64,000 nt of DNA, taken from Synergistaceae bacterium DZ-S4 (GTDB lineage Bacteria > Synergistota > Synergistia > Synergistales > Synergistaceae). How positions within the stretch are numbered: position 1 is the first letter of the stretch; each line of letters begins with the position of its first letter. The DNA lies in contig JAPCWD010000001.1 of NCBI GenBank assembly GCA_025943965.1, forward strand, positions 186,001-250,000, in the 5' to 3' direction. Shown here piece after piece: positions 36,189-44,886 of this stretch. The notes under the pieces were generated by a model that was not told the DNA's origin, searched no databases, and worked only from the letters and a program-made list of their open reading frames with translations. The position numbers and the translations under genes are program-made.

Positions 36189-36668
36189 TTGAAAAAATAT
36201 TATTTTTATATCTATGAAGGCGTGGGCAGACTGGGCATAGGGGTAGAGTCAGAGAAGATAACGGACCTCCATTTTGAGAGGTCTTCAATATCCCGTTCTG
36301 ATATATGCCTGGAAGAGACGCCTCTGCATAGGAAGGCTTCGGGGCAGCTTCAGGAATACTTTTCAGGAAAGAGAAAAATATTTGATCTTCCCCTTGCGCC
36401 TAAAGGGACGGATTTTCAGATGAGGTGCTGGGAGGCACTTCTGAAGGTCCCTTACGGGGAGACCCGCAGCTACGGCGACATCGCGCGTTCGGTCGGGAGC
36501 CCCAGGGGCTTCAGGGCTGTGGGAATGGCAAACAACAGGAATCCGATCTCCATAATCATACCCTGTCACCGGATAATTGGCTCAGACGGCAAACTGGTAG
36601 GTTTTGGCGGCGGACTTGACATCAAAGAATTCCTCCTTGGCCTGGAAAGAAAATATGCGAAATCTTGA
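36189..36668 (+). CDS. ogt: methylated-DNA--protein-cysteine methyltransferase
   Basis: 159 residues, suicide enzyme that takes the alkyl group from O6-alkylguanine. The active-site IIIPCHRIIG is near residue 125, the helix-turn-helix near KVPYGETRSYGDIARSVG, and GFGGGLDIKEFLL follows. It begins with TTG 36189 after GAGGAGGAAGG. It overlaps the glycosylase gene by 14 bases, forming a small alkylation repair operon. Confidence 0.93.
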   Translation: MKKYYFYIYEGVGRLGIGVESEKITDLHFERSSISRSDICLEETPLHRKASGQLQEYFSGKRKIFDLPLAPKGTDFQMRCWEALLKVPYGETRSYGDIARSVGSPRGFRAVGMANNRNPISIIIPCHRIIGSDGKLVGFGGGLDIKEFLLGLERKYAKS

Positions 36669-37263
36669 GTATGGCGAGAAGGAGATATCATACCTCTCCA
36701 AAAAAGACAAAAAGCTGGGAAAGCTGATAGAGGACACGGGCTTTCTCGAGTGTAAGGTGAGTGAAGATCTTTTTGACTCACTTGTAGGCTATATAGCTAC
36801 GCAGCAGATATCCAACAGGGCAGCCGAAACTGTCAGCATGAGAATGAGCCTGAAATTCGGCATCGTTACGCCCGAAAAGATAGCATCACTCCCCGATGAA
36901 GAGATCAAATCGGTCGGTATCTCGATGAAAAAGGCGCAGTATATAAAGGGACTCTCAGAGGCCGTGCTTTCGGGCAGGCTGGATGTTGAAGGGCTTGCCG
37001 GACTGACGGACGAGGATGTAACCTCACAGCTGACTTCGATAAGGGGAATAGGGGACTGGACAGCGGAGATGTTCCTCATATTCTCGCTCGGCAGGCCGGA
37101 CATCGTGAGCTACAAGGATTTCGCCATCAGGAAAGGAATAATGTCTCTTTATGGACTCAAAGACCTTGACAGGGGGACTTTCGAAAAATACAGGAAACGG
37201 TATTCTCCCTATGGCACCATAGCGTCCCTCTATCTCTGGCACCTCTCTGAAAACGGCGGTTGA
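36655..37263 (+). CDS. DNA-3-methyladenine glycosylase, AlkA-like HhH-GPD
   Basis: 202 residues. The helix-hairpin-helix is SIRGIGDWTAEMFLIFSLGR near residue 127 and the catalytic Asp is in KDFAIRKG about 25 residues later; YIATQQISNRAAE near 45 is also typical of AlkA-type enzymes. It removes alkylated bases, complementing the methyltransferase encoded just before. ATG 36655 lies within the end of ogt after GGAAAG. It lacks the N-terminal domain of E. coli AlkA. Confidence 0.85.
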   Translation: MRNLEYGEKEISYLSKKDKKLGKLIEDTGFLECKVSEDLFDSLVGYIATQQISNRAAETVSMRMSLKFGIVTPEKIASLPDEEIKSVGISMKKAQYIKGLSEAVLSGRLDVEGLAGLTDEDVTSQLTSIRGIGDWTAEMFLIFSLGRPDIVSYKDFAIRKGIMSLYGLKDLDRGTFEKYRKRYSPYGTIASLYLWHLSENGG

Positions 37264-37271
37264 AAAGGCTC

Positions 37272-37311
37272 AAGGCGTTAAAGAGATGCTGCAGGATATC
37301 TCTGACGCCTT
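37272..37311. terminator. convergent terminator hairpin
   Basis: AAGGCGT/ACGCCTT outer stem with inner pairing of AGAGAT with ATCTCT, between convergent repair and betaine genes. Confidence 0.55.
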
Positions 37312-37334
37312 CAGCATTATATATGTTGCTGAGT

Positions 37335-38519
37335 TCATCGGGCCAGTGAAGAGAGGACTGAAGCCCTGCTTACTATCCCTTTGAGCTTGCCCCTCTCCCC
37401 GACCACAGCGATCGGAAACCTTGCCTGAGCCGCCTTAGGTATTATGTCCTTGATGAGGACCTCCTCTCCGGTCACAGGTACACCCTTCGTAAGCACCGAG
37501 AAGAGCGGGAGCTTTTCCTGCCTTGCTCTCAATGCGTCATCAAGCGTTACGACTCCCATGAACTTCATGTCGTCCGCGACTGCGTATGCGCTTGAAACCT
37601 GATTTTCCCTCATCTCCCTCACGGCACTTGCGGGCGAGACGTTTTCCCTGACTATACACTGGGGCGGGAACATCACGTGCCTCACTTTGAGCACCATGCT
37701 CATATCCGCACCTTCGATGAAGTTGCGGACGTAGTCATCAGCCGGATCAGTAGACATCTCTTCCGGTGTTCCCGACTGTATTATCTTTCCGTTGTGCATG
37801 ATAGCGACCCTGTCTCCGAGCTTGAAGGCCTCGTTTATGTCGTGGGTAATGAATATTATGGTCTTTTCGAGTTTTCTCTGGATCGAGAGGAGCTCGAACT
37901 GCATCTCTCTTCTGACAAGCGGATCGAGGGCAGAGAAGGGTTCATCCATGAGCAGCATGTCGGGGGAGTTTACCAGTGCCCTTGCTATGCCGACCCTCTG
38001 CTTCATCCCTCCCGATAGGCTTGATATGGGTTTGTCGCTCCAGCCCTCAAGGCCGACCATCCTGATGAACTCCTCAGCTTTCTCAAAGCGTTCTTTTTTG
38101 GGGACACCTCTTACTTCCAGTCCGTAGGCTACGTTGTCGATAACGCTCCTGTGGGTGAGCAGGCCGAAGTTCTGGAAGACCATCGAGATCTTGTCACGCC
38201 TCAGGGTCAACAGTTCGCTGCCCTTGAGTTCTCCGACATCCTGTCCCTCAAAGACGATCGTTCCCGAGGTCGGTTTCAGAAGCTGGTTGAAGCATCTTAT
38301 TATTGTCGACTTTCCGGAACCGGAGAGCCCTATTATGACGAATATCTCCTTCCTCCTTACTTTGAAAGAGACGTTCCAAAGAGCCACCGCAGCCCCCGTC
38401 TTTCGGTAGACCTCGTCCTTTTCGAAGCCCTCCGACATCATTCTGGAGGCTTCAGCCTTGTTTTTGCCGTAAATTTTTACGATGTTCCTTGCTTCAGCGA
38501 TATATTCTTCATTTATCAT
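37335..38519 (-). CDS. proV: glycine betaine/proline ABC transporter ATP-binding protein
   Basis: 394-residue ATPase. Walker A GLSGSGKST near residue 64, signature SSLSGGMKQRVGIARAL near 165, Walker B MLLMDEPFSALDP near 188. The C-terminal 110 residues hold two CBS motifs (VSSAYAVADDMKFMGVVTLDDALR; FPIAVVGERGKLKGIVSRASVL), a module for sensing ionic strength or nucleotides in OpuA/ProV. The start overlaps the proW stop. Confidence 0.93.
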   Translation of the reverse strand: MINEEYIAEARNIVKIYGKNKAEASRMMSEGFEKDEVYRKTGAAVALWNVSFKVRRKEIFVIIGLSGSGKSTIIRCFNQLLKPTSGTIVFEGQDVGELKGSELLTLRRDKISMVFQNFGLLTHRSVIDNVAYGLEVRGVPKKERFEKAEEFIRMVGLEGWSDKPISSLSGGMKQRVGIARALVNSPDMLLMDEPFSALDPLVRREMQFELLSIQRKLEKTIIFITHDINEAFKLGDRVAIMHNGKIIQSGTPEEMSTDPADDYVRNFIEGADMSMVLKVRHVMFPPQCIVRENVSPASAVREMRENQVSSAYAVADDMKFMGVVTLDDALRARQEKLPLFSVLTKGVPVTGEEVLIKDIIPKAAQARFPIAVVGERGKLKGIVSRASVLSSLAR

Positions 38520-39379
38520 TCTGTCGGAGCCTCTTTCTTTATCATCCCCTGGGTAAGGCGGTCAAGTATTATCGCAACGATGACTATCGAAATGCCCGGC
38601 ATGAGAGCCTTGCCCATCTCGGTCCTGTTGGTCGCGAGCAGTATCTCCATACCAAGGCCGTTTGCGCCGATCAGGGCGCAGGTGACGACCATGGACATCG
38701 CCATCATTATCGTCTGGTTCACGCCCGCCATGATCGAAGGCATCGCCTGCGGTATCTGGACTTTGGCCAGAAGCTGCATTTTTGTCGATCCAAAGGCCGA
38801 AGCGGCTTCGACCATCTCTTTGTCCACGTGGATGATGCCCAGGTTTGTCATCCTGACCATCGGCACCACCGCATATATGGTGGTGGCTATCAGGGCAGGT
38901 GTCTTCCCGGGGCTGAAGAGTATCACCGCCGGCACGAGATATACGAAGGCAGGCATCGTCTGCATAAGGTCGAGAATAGGTCTCACTACGGCCGATGTCC
39001 TTTTGCTCATCGCCACTATTATTCCAAGCGGGAATCCCATCATGACAGAGAGGAAGACAGCCACTATCACCATGCTGATCGTCTCGAGCATGTTCTCCCA
39101 CAGGCCGCACATGCCGATAAAGAAGAGCATCGCCGCATACATAGGACCAACATAAGGTTTTTTGCTGACCTTCCATCCCATGTATGCCACCAGGAGGATC
39201 AGAAGAGGCCACGGTATTGCTTCAAGCAGCGTATTTATCGAGTTTATCGATGCTATGATCGCTGACTTGATCAGCCCCAAAGTCTCCCTGTGGTTCCTGC
39301 TGAAGGCTTTTACAGCTATGTCGATCGCTTCGCCGTTTCCGATCCTCAGACTCTCGGGAAACTTAAACAGATACTCCAT
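38516..39379 (-). CDS. proW: glycine betaine/proline ABC transporter permease
   Basis: 287-residue inner-membrane permease, about seven hydrophobic segments. FPLGIIVAMSKR near residue 135 and VEAASAFGSTKMQLLAKVQIPQA near 205 (EAA loop) are ProW/OpuAB-type. The start follows CAGGGAGGTC. It forms the channel for betaine import between ProX and ProV. Confidence 0.92.
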   Translation of the reverse strand: MEYLFKFPESLRIGNGEAIDIAVKAFSRNHRETLGLIKSAIIASINSINTLLEAIPWPLLILLVAYMGWKVSKKPYVGPMYAAMLFFIGMCGLWENMLETISMVIVAVFLSVMMGFPLGIIVAMSKRTSAVVRPILDLMQTMPAFVYLVPAVILFSPGKTPALIATTIYAVVPMVRMTNLGIIHVDKEMVEAASAFGSTKMQLLAKVQIPQAMPSIMAGVNQTIMMAMSMVVTCALIGANGLGMEILLATNRTEMGKALMPGISIVIVAIILDRLTQGMIKKEAPTE

Positions 39380-39428
39380 TCATCAAGACCTCCCTGATCT
39401 AAGATTTCTAAAACCTCGCAGGAAAGTC

Positions 39429-40415
39429 TTAAAGAACGGCCCTTACCCTCTCGGCCTTCTCCTTCGGAAGCCATTGGTCCAGAAGATCGCCGTGCGTCTT
39501 GAGGAGCCACTTTGCCGCCTCGCTGTGGCTGACCTTCTTTTCGTCGAGATAAGCAAGTGCTTCAGCTATCAGCCTGCTTCCCGTCCTGTACTTCTTGAAG
39601 AACTCAAGAAGGTCGGGAGCTTTCTTCGCAAAATATTTGCTGCTTACGATCTTCAGCTGCTGCGACGGAAAGGCTGTTGCGCCCTTTTCGAAAAGCTCTT
39701 TGTCGTATGGTTCATCCTGAAGAAGGACCAGGTCGAGCTTTCCGCTTACCCAGGTCGGTTCATAGCAGTAGCCGACCCAGGCTTCGCCAAGGTTGTATGC
39801 GGCTACGAGCGAGGCGAAGAGCGTGGCTTCGCTTCCGAGCCGGACATAGTTGTAGTTTTTATTCAGCCCATAAAGTTCATATTTCTTGTGGAGCACCTCG
39901 TCTGCCATCCATCCCGGGATGGAGCCGTATATCCTTCCCTTATCCTTGTCTTCGTCATCTGGGAATACCTTGTGATATCCGGCAAGGTCCTTTACTGTCT
40001 TGAGGCCGGGTGCCATGGGCTTGATCCCGCGTTTTGCATCCCCCTCTATGACATATCTGGGGACATAGAACCCCTGATTGCTGTCAGGGGCCAGCACGCC
40101 AACGTCTACTATATCCCCGTTTGCAACATCCTTAGGATACGTGGCAACGTTGTCCGTCCAGCTTTCGATGTCAAGGTCTACGTCTCCCGCGATTATCGCC
40201 TGCCAGTTCATCGTGGAGGATGCCGTCGAAGTTTTCAGCACATATCCATCGTAGGCGTTCTCGACTATTATCCTCGCTATCTCATTGTGAAGCTTCTGAC
40301 TGTCCCACCCGTTGTCCGTAACTACGATCTCTGTCTTTGCGAATGCCTGTGCAGGCATTGTGCAGATCAGGGCCATCACTAAAAGCAAAAGCACATTTCT
40401 CAGTTTATTCTTCAT
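39429..40415 (-). CDS. proX: glycine betaine-binding protein
   Basis: 328-residue secreted receptor. Signal peptide residues 1-26 end in AFAK. The mature N-terminus TEIVVTDNGWDSQKLHNEIA and later Trp-rich segments (VGYCYEPTW, ESWTDNV) are the aromatic-cage ligands expected for quaternary amines. ATG 40415 follows GACGGAGGGATCC. It is the first gene of the transporter unit and lies behind the candidate BusR site. Confidence 0.9.
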   Translation of the reverse strand: MKNKLRNVLLLLVMALICTMPAQAFAKTEIVVTDNGWDSQKLHNEIARIIVENAYDGYVLKTSTASSTMNWQAIIAGDVDLDIESWTDNVATYPKDVANGDIVDVGVLAPDSNQGFYVPRYVIEGDAKRGIKPMAPGLKTVKDLAGYHKVFPDDEDKDKGRIYGSIPGWMADEVLHKKYELYGLNKNYNYVRLGSEATLFASLVAAYNLGEAWVGYCYEPTWVSGKLDLVLLQDEPYDKELFEKGATAFPSQQLKIVSSKYFAKKAPDLLEFFKKYRTGSRLIAEALAYLDEKKVSHSEAAKWLLKTHGDLLDQWLPKEKAERVRAVL

Positions 40416-40437
40416 CAGGATCCCTCCGTCCATAAAA

Positions 40438-40475
40438 ATTGCAACACTCCTATTCTTACATAAAGTTGTTGCTTT
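40438..40475 (-). promoter_or_regulatory. candidate BusR operator before proX
   Basis: Inverted repeat GCAACA (40441-40446), 20 bases, TGTTGC (40467-40472), with AAA/TTT outside each arm. Long-spaced half-sites match how BusR-type proteins bind. It covers the likely -35 region (TTGAAA on the minus strand). Confidence 0.5.
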
Positions 40476-40540
40476 TTCAAGCTAAAATATCGTTTGTTGA
40501 GCATAAAAGTATGTACAGGCGAGCTTTTGTCTGTTCTTTG

Positions 40541-41191
40541 TTAATAATCCAAGGGGTCTTTTGTCAGGAGGGTCTGCAGGAAATATTTTACCCTTGAGTA
40601 GCTGCCCTCGTCTCCCACAAAATAGAGAACGTCGCCCTCTTCAAGGAGTGTCGAACCCCCTGGTGAAAGGACGAGGGCCCCCTTTTTCTTTATGGCCACT
40701 ACTGTCGCCGAGGTCGACTGCCAGAAGCATAGTTCAGATATTTTTTTCCCGATCGAGGGAAGCTTGCCTTCCAGGGTTATCTCAAAGGGAATGAAGGGGT
40801 TTGTCGACCGGAAGCGTTCAGTCAGGTCAACAAGCATCTCGACCTCTTCCTTCAGCTCCGCGATCTCACGTATCTGCTTTTCTGCCTTCTCTATGATGCT
40901 GTTCTTGAGAAAGGAAAGGGTCCTCGCGTCACGTCTCCTTGAAATGAAGAGCAGTGCGTTTTCCCTGGACTTCACAGTGACCCCGCTCCCCTTTTCAGCC
41001 TCAACTATTCCCAGCTCCGCAAGTACGCATACTGCCTTTCTGGCAGTCTCTGATGAGACCTGATACTGGGATGCCAGGGAGGATCTTGCAAATATCTTAT
41101 CACCGACCTGATAGCTGCCTTCCGCTATCCTTGATGCTATATCGGAAGCGAGTTGTTGGTAGCGAGATTCGTGATCTGTTTTAGGGCTCAT
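40541..41191 (-). CDS. busR: BusR-like GntR/RCK_C regulator of osmolyte uptake
   Basis: 216 residues. Residues about 8-75 are a GntR winged helix (RYQQLASDIASRIAEGSYQ, SSETARKAVCVLAELGIV). About 95-125 is a predicted coiled coil (KNSIIEKAEKQIREIAELK), and 130-210 an RCK_C (TrkA-C) domain. This exact order is that of BusR, the c-di-AMP-binding repressor of glycine betaine transporters in streptococci and lactococci. Here too it sits immediately before the betaine importer. The inference is that c-di-AMP controls betaine uptake. ATG 41191 follows AAGGAAAGGGG. Confidence 0.82.
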   Translation of the reverse strand: MSPKTDHESRYQQLASDIASRIAEGSYQVGDKIFARSSLASQYQVSSETARKAVCVLAELGIVEAEKGSGVTVKSRENALLFISRRRDARTLSFLKNSIIEKAEKQIREIAELKEEVEMLVDLTERFRSTNPFIPFEITLEGKLPSIGKKISELCFWQSTSATVVAIKKKGALVLSPGGSTLLEEGDVLYFVGDEGSYSRVKYFLQTLLTKDPLDY

Positions 41192-41285
41192 TTGAGGGAC
41201 CCCTTTCCTTTTGAAAGTATTTTTTTGCCGGCTTTCCATCCTGAGAAGAATATCTCATATTTACGTAATTGTATCAAATAGTCAT

Positions 41286-41301
41286 ATTATAACTTGCAAC
41301 A
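41286..41301 (-). promoter_or_regulatory. busR promoter with GCAACA half-site
   Basis: On the minus strand a perfect -10 TATAAT (41291-41286) and, within the spacer, TGTTGCAA (41301-41294). The same half-site as before proX suggests autoregulation. Confidence 0.45.
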
Positions 41302-41329
41302 TTTTGATTTATATGATAAAAAGCGACTA

Positions 41330-41712
41330 GTGATAGCGGTAATGAGGAGGGTAGGATATTTAAGTCTATCATCACAAACCAAGTCAAGCATTATTCAAGT
41401 CTGACCTAACTGTATTACAGTTATACGAAGGCCATACGGACAGCCGGGTCAAATGCCGAACTAGCGATTGTGATATCGTGTTGATGAGCTTAAGCTCAAA
41501 TTTTGTTGCGGAGACCTCCGCGAAATTGTGTTCATAAGTTTTGAGTACTTGTGAATGGTCGACATGAGCAGTAAAAGTATTTATTACTGTATAGGCTCAA
41601 ATAAACTACCAATATTTGTATATAACATCAGTCAAATAAAGTAGGGATCATGTATCAAGTACAACTATCCTGTCCTTTTACCTTAAAGGCGGGTGGTTGT
41701 TTTTTAATTTTA
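41330..41712 (+). promoter_or_regulatory. structured leader with terminator before speD
   Basis: About 380 bases without a reading frame. It holds a GCGGAG-AC-CTCCGC hairpin (about 41509-41522) and ends in a terminator (CAAC...GTTG outer, CCTTT/AAAGG inner, 41662-41699) followed by TTTTTTAATTTT. speD starts 70 bases later. Either a regulated leader (attenuator or riboswitch) of the polyamine operon, or a small RNA with its own terminator. No known class recognised. Confidence 0.5.
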
Positions 41713-41780
41713 AGGGGGTATGATCACCCCCTGCGGGTATGAACACTCGTGCGGAGGCCATTTTCAGAAAGGAGCCTGAG

Positions 41781-42587
41781 ATGGCCGAGAAAATCAAGCT
41801 GTATGGCTTTAACAACCTTACAAAAACGCTTAGCTTCAACATTTACGATGTATGCTATGCAAAGACAGAGAGAGAAAAGAACGAATACGTCGCTTACATA
41901 GACGAACAGTACAACGCAGAGCGTCTCACAAACATCCTCTGCGATGTCACTGATATGATCGGTGCCCATGTCCTGAATATATCGAAGCAAAACTACGACC
42001 CCCAGGGAGCAAGTGTTACCATACTTATCTCGGAGATGCCAATGCCGGCCGAGACCCTTGACCCCTCATGCAACAGCGGACTCGAGATACTCTCAAAGAG
42101 GGAGACTGTCTGCGGACATCTCGACAAGAGCCATCTCACAGTCCACACATATCCCGAATTCCACCCGAACCAGGCGATATCGACCTTCCGGGTCGACATT
42201 GACGTATCCACCTGCGGCAAGATATCTCCTCTGAATGCCCTCGATTACCTGATCGGAAGCTTTGATTCCGACATTATCACGATCGACTACCGCGTCAGGG
42301 GCTTCACCCGCGAGATGGACGGACGCAAGTGCTACCTCGACCACAAGATAGCCTCGATACAGGATTTTATCGATGCGAAGACCCTGCAGGAGTATGACGC
42401 GCAGGACATCAACGTCTATCAGTCAAACATTTTCCACACAAAGATGCTGATAAAGGAACTGCACCTCCAGAACTACCTCTTCAACAACGATGTGCTTGAA
42501 TTTTCCCCGAAGGAGAGGCTAGAGATAACCAACAGGCTCCGCAGGGAGATGATAGAGATCTACACGGGAATGAACGTCTATGAGTAG
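41781..42587 (+). CDS. speD: S-adenosylmethionine decarboxylase proenzyme (E. coli type)
   Basis: 268 residues, the length of the E. coli-type enzyme. It makes decarboxylated SAM, the aminopropyl donor for spermidine. Self-cleavage occurs before Ser117 in LDKSHLTVHTYPE, creating the pyruvoyl cofactor. ATG 41781 follows AGAAAGGAGCC; an upstream in-frame ATG at 41739 lacks a site. It overlaps speA by eight bases. Confidence 0.94.
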   Translation: MAEKIKLYGFNNLTKTLSFNIYDVCYAKTEREKNEYVAYIDEQYNAERLTNILCDVTDMIGAHVLNISKQNYDPQGASVTILISEMPMPAETLDPSCNSGLEILSKRETVCGHLDKSHLTVHTYPEFHPNQAISTFRVDIDVSTCGKISPLNALDYLIGSFDSDIITIDYRVRGFTREMDGRKCYLDHKIASIQDFIDAKTLQEYDAQDINVYQSNIFHTKMLIKELHLQNYLFNNDVLEFSPKERLEITNRLRREMIEIYTGMNVYE

Positions 42588-44025
42588 ACAGGACAGAACT
42601 CCCATCTACGATGCTCTTCAGGAGTATATTGACAACAGGATAGTCTCCTTTGATGTTCCGGGCCACAAACAGGGCAAGGGGCACAAGGCCCTTGTCGATG
42701 CCTTCGGACAGAAGTGCATCTCTATGGATCTCAACTCAAGCAAGCCCCTGGACAACCTCACCCATCCGACAGGAGTCATCAGAGAGGCGGAGATCCTGGC
42801 GGCTGAGGCCTTCAGGGCGAGCCAGGCCTTCTTCATAACGAACGGTACTACTGCCGCTGTTCAGAACATGATCTTCTCCTGCTGCAGGCAGAACGACAGG
42901 ATCATAATGCCCAGAAACGTTCACAAGAGCGTGATAAACGCGATGGTGATCTGCGGAGCGGCGCCGGTCTATGTCAACCCCGGAATAGAGCCGGAACTTG
43001 GGATAAGTCTGGGCATGTCAGTCAGGGATGTAAAACGGGCAGTATCGGAACATCCGGATGCAAAAGCCATATTTGTAAACAACCCCACCTATTACGGGGT
43101 CTGCAGCGACCTGAGAGAAATAGTCAAAATTGCCCATGATGCGGGCATGCTCGCCCTTATCGATGAGGCCCACGGAACGCACCTATACTTTGGAGAGGAT
43201 CTCCCCCTTTCGGCTATGGATGCGGGCGCCGACATGTCAGCAGTCAGCATACACAAAACGGGAGGATCCCTTACCCAGAGCTCGATGCTGCTGTTGGGTC
43301 CGGCCGTAGATGCCGAGGCTGTGAGACAAATAATAAACCTCACACAGACTACAAGCGGCAGTTACCTTCTGATGGCGTCGCTCGACATAGCGAGGAAGAA
43401 CCTCTGCCTCCACGGCAAAGAGATATTCGAAAGGGTATGTTCGCTAAGCGAATATGCCAGAAAAGAAGTCAACAGGATACCCGGCTTCAGGGCCTTCGGA
43501 AAAGAGATAATAAACGGAGATACGGTCTTTGATTTTGACAGGACCAAACTGAGCATACATACCCGTGCAATGGGTCTTGCAGGAATAGAAGTTTATGACA
43601 TCCTCAGGGATGAATTCGGCATACAGATAGAATTTGGGGACATCGGAAATGTCCTGGCCATTATTTCAGTGGGGGACAGGGAGCTTGAAATTGAGAGGCT
43701 TCTCGGGGCCCTTTCGGAAATACAGCGCCGCTTCAGCCGGGACCCGATGAACATGCTAGACCACGAATATATAGATCCACAGGTGGCTATGACTCCCCAG
43801 CAGGCTTTCCATGCAAAGAAAATAAGCGTCCCCATAAGGGAAAGCCTCGGGATGATAAGCGCGGAACTTGTGATGGCATATCCGCCCGGCATCCCGATAC
43901 TTGCGCCCGGGGAGCGGCTGACATCTGAAATAATCGACTACATCAGGTATGCCAAGGAAAAGGGATGCGTCATGACCGGCACCAAGGACATGGAAATGAA
44001 CAATATTGAGACAGTGGAGGAATAA
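42580..44025 (+). CDS. speA: arginine decarboxylase (Orn/Lys/Arg decarboxylase class)
   Basis: 481-residue fold-type I PLP enzyme. The cofactor lysine is Lys226 in SIHKTGGSLTQSS; IDEAHGTHLYF near residue 193 supplies the PLP-binding Asp, and SFDVPGHKQGKGH near 23 is conserved. It is the short Bacillus-type form. Substrate is inferred as arginine because agmatinase is encoded in the same operon. Confidence 0.9.
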   Translation: MSRQDRTPIYDALQEYIDNRIVSFDVPGHKQGKGHKALVDAFGQKCISMDLNSSKPLDNLTHPTGVIREAEILAAEAFRASQAFFITNGTTAAVQNMIFSCCRQNDRIIMPRNVHKSVINAMVICGAAPVYVNPGIEPELGISLGMSVRDVKRAVSEHPDAKAIFVNNPTYYGVCSDLREIVKIAHDAGMLALIDEAHGTHLYFGEDLPLSAMDAGADMSAVSIHKTGGSLTQSSMLLLGPAVDAEAVRQIINLTQTTSGSYLLMASLDIARKNLCLHGKEIFERVCSLSEYARKEVNRIPGFRAFGKEIINGDTVFDFDRTKLSIHTRAMGLAGIEVYDILRDEFGIQIEFGDIGNVLAIISVGDRELEIERLLGALSEIQRRFSRDPMNMLDHEYIDPQVAMTPQQAFHAKKISVPIRESLGMISAELVMAYPPGIPILAPGERLTSEIIDYIRYAKEKGCVMTGTKDMEMNNIETVEE

Positions 44026-44028
44026 AAA

Positions 44029-44886
44029 ATGGAATACTGGTACACGGAAGAACACAGCGAAAACGTCAGATTTTCCATAAGGGTCGACAAACAGCTTTAT
44101 TCGGCGAAGAGCACATTCCAGCGGATAGATATCTTCGAAGCCGAGGAGTTCGGACGTTTCCTCACCCTTGACGGGTTGATGATGCTTACGGAGAAGGATG
44201 AGTTTATATACCACGACATGATAGTCCATGTTCCGATGGCGTCGAACCTCGGCATAAAGAAGGTCCTTGTTATAGGAGCAGGCGACGGCGGCACTGTCCG
44301 CGAGCTGACGAGATATAGTACGATCGAGAAGATAGACATGGTTGAAATCGACAAGATGGTCGTTGAGGCATGTCTTGAGTACATGCCGCAGACATCATCC
44401 AGGCTATCTGACCCGAGGGTCACGATATACTATGAAGATGGGTTGAAGTTCGTACGTGACAAGGTCAACATGTATGACCTGATCATAGTGGACAGCACCG
44501 ACCCGTTTGGCCCGGGAGAAGGACTCTTCACAAAAGAATTTTACGGCAATTGTTACAAGGCGCTGACTGAAGAGGGCATACTTGTCAACCAGCACGAGTG
44601 CCCTTACTACGAGAGCTACGCAATGTCCATGAAGAGGGCCCACAAAAGGATCAGGGAATTCTTCCCCGTGACAAGGGTCTATCAGGCCCACATCCCTACA
44701 TACCCGTCAGGCCACTGGCTATTCGGTTTCGCCTCAAAGAAGAAGGACCCGATAAAGGACCTCGATGAGAACAGATGGAACAGCCTTGGCATAAAGACAA
44801 AGTATTACAATACGGAGCTCCACAAGGGCTGCTTCGCGATACCGACCTATGTTAAGGAACTCCTTGATGACGCGGATAAGGAATAA
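44029..44886 (+). CDS. speE: spermidine synthase
   Basis: 285 residues. Moves the aminopropyl group of decarboxylated SAM to putrescine. The nucleotide site VLVIGAGDGGTVRELTRY is near residue 80, and the catalytic IIVDSTDPFGPGEGLFT near 155. It begins three bases after speA, with GTGGAGG as ribosome site. Its end overlaps speB. Confidence 0.95.
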   Translation: MEYWYTEEHSENVRFSIRVDKQLYSAKSTFQRIDIFEAEEFGRFLTLDGLMMLTEKDEFIYHDMIVHVPMASNLGIKKVLVIGAGDGGTVRELTRYSTIEKIDMVEIDKMVVEACLEYMPQTSSRLSDPRVTIYYEDGLKFVRDKVNMYDLIIVDSTDPFGPGEGLFTKEFYGNCYKALTEEGILVNQHECPYYESYAMSMKRAHKRIREFFPVTRVYQAHIPTYPSGHWLFGFASKKKDPIKDLDENRWNSLGIKTKYYNTELHKGCFAIPTYVKELLDDADKE

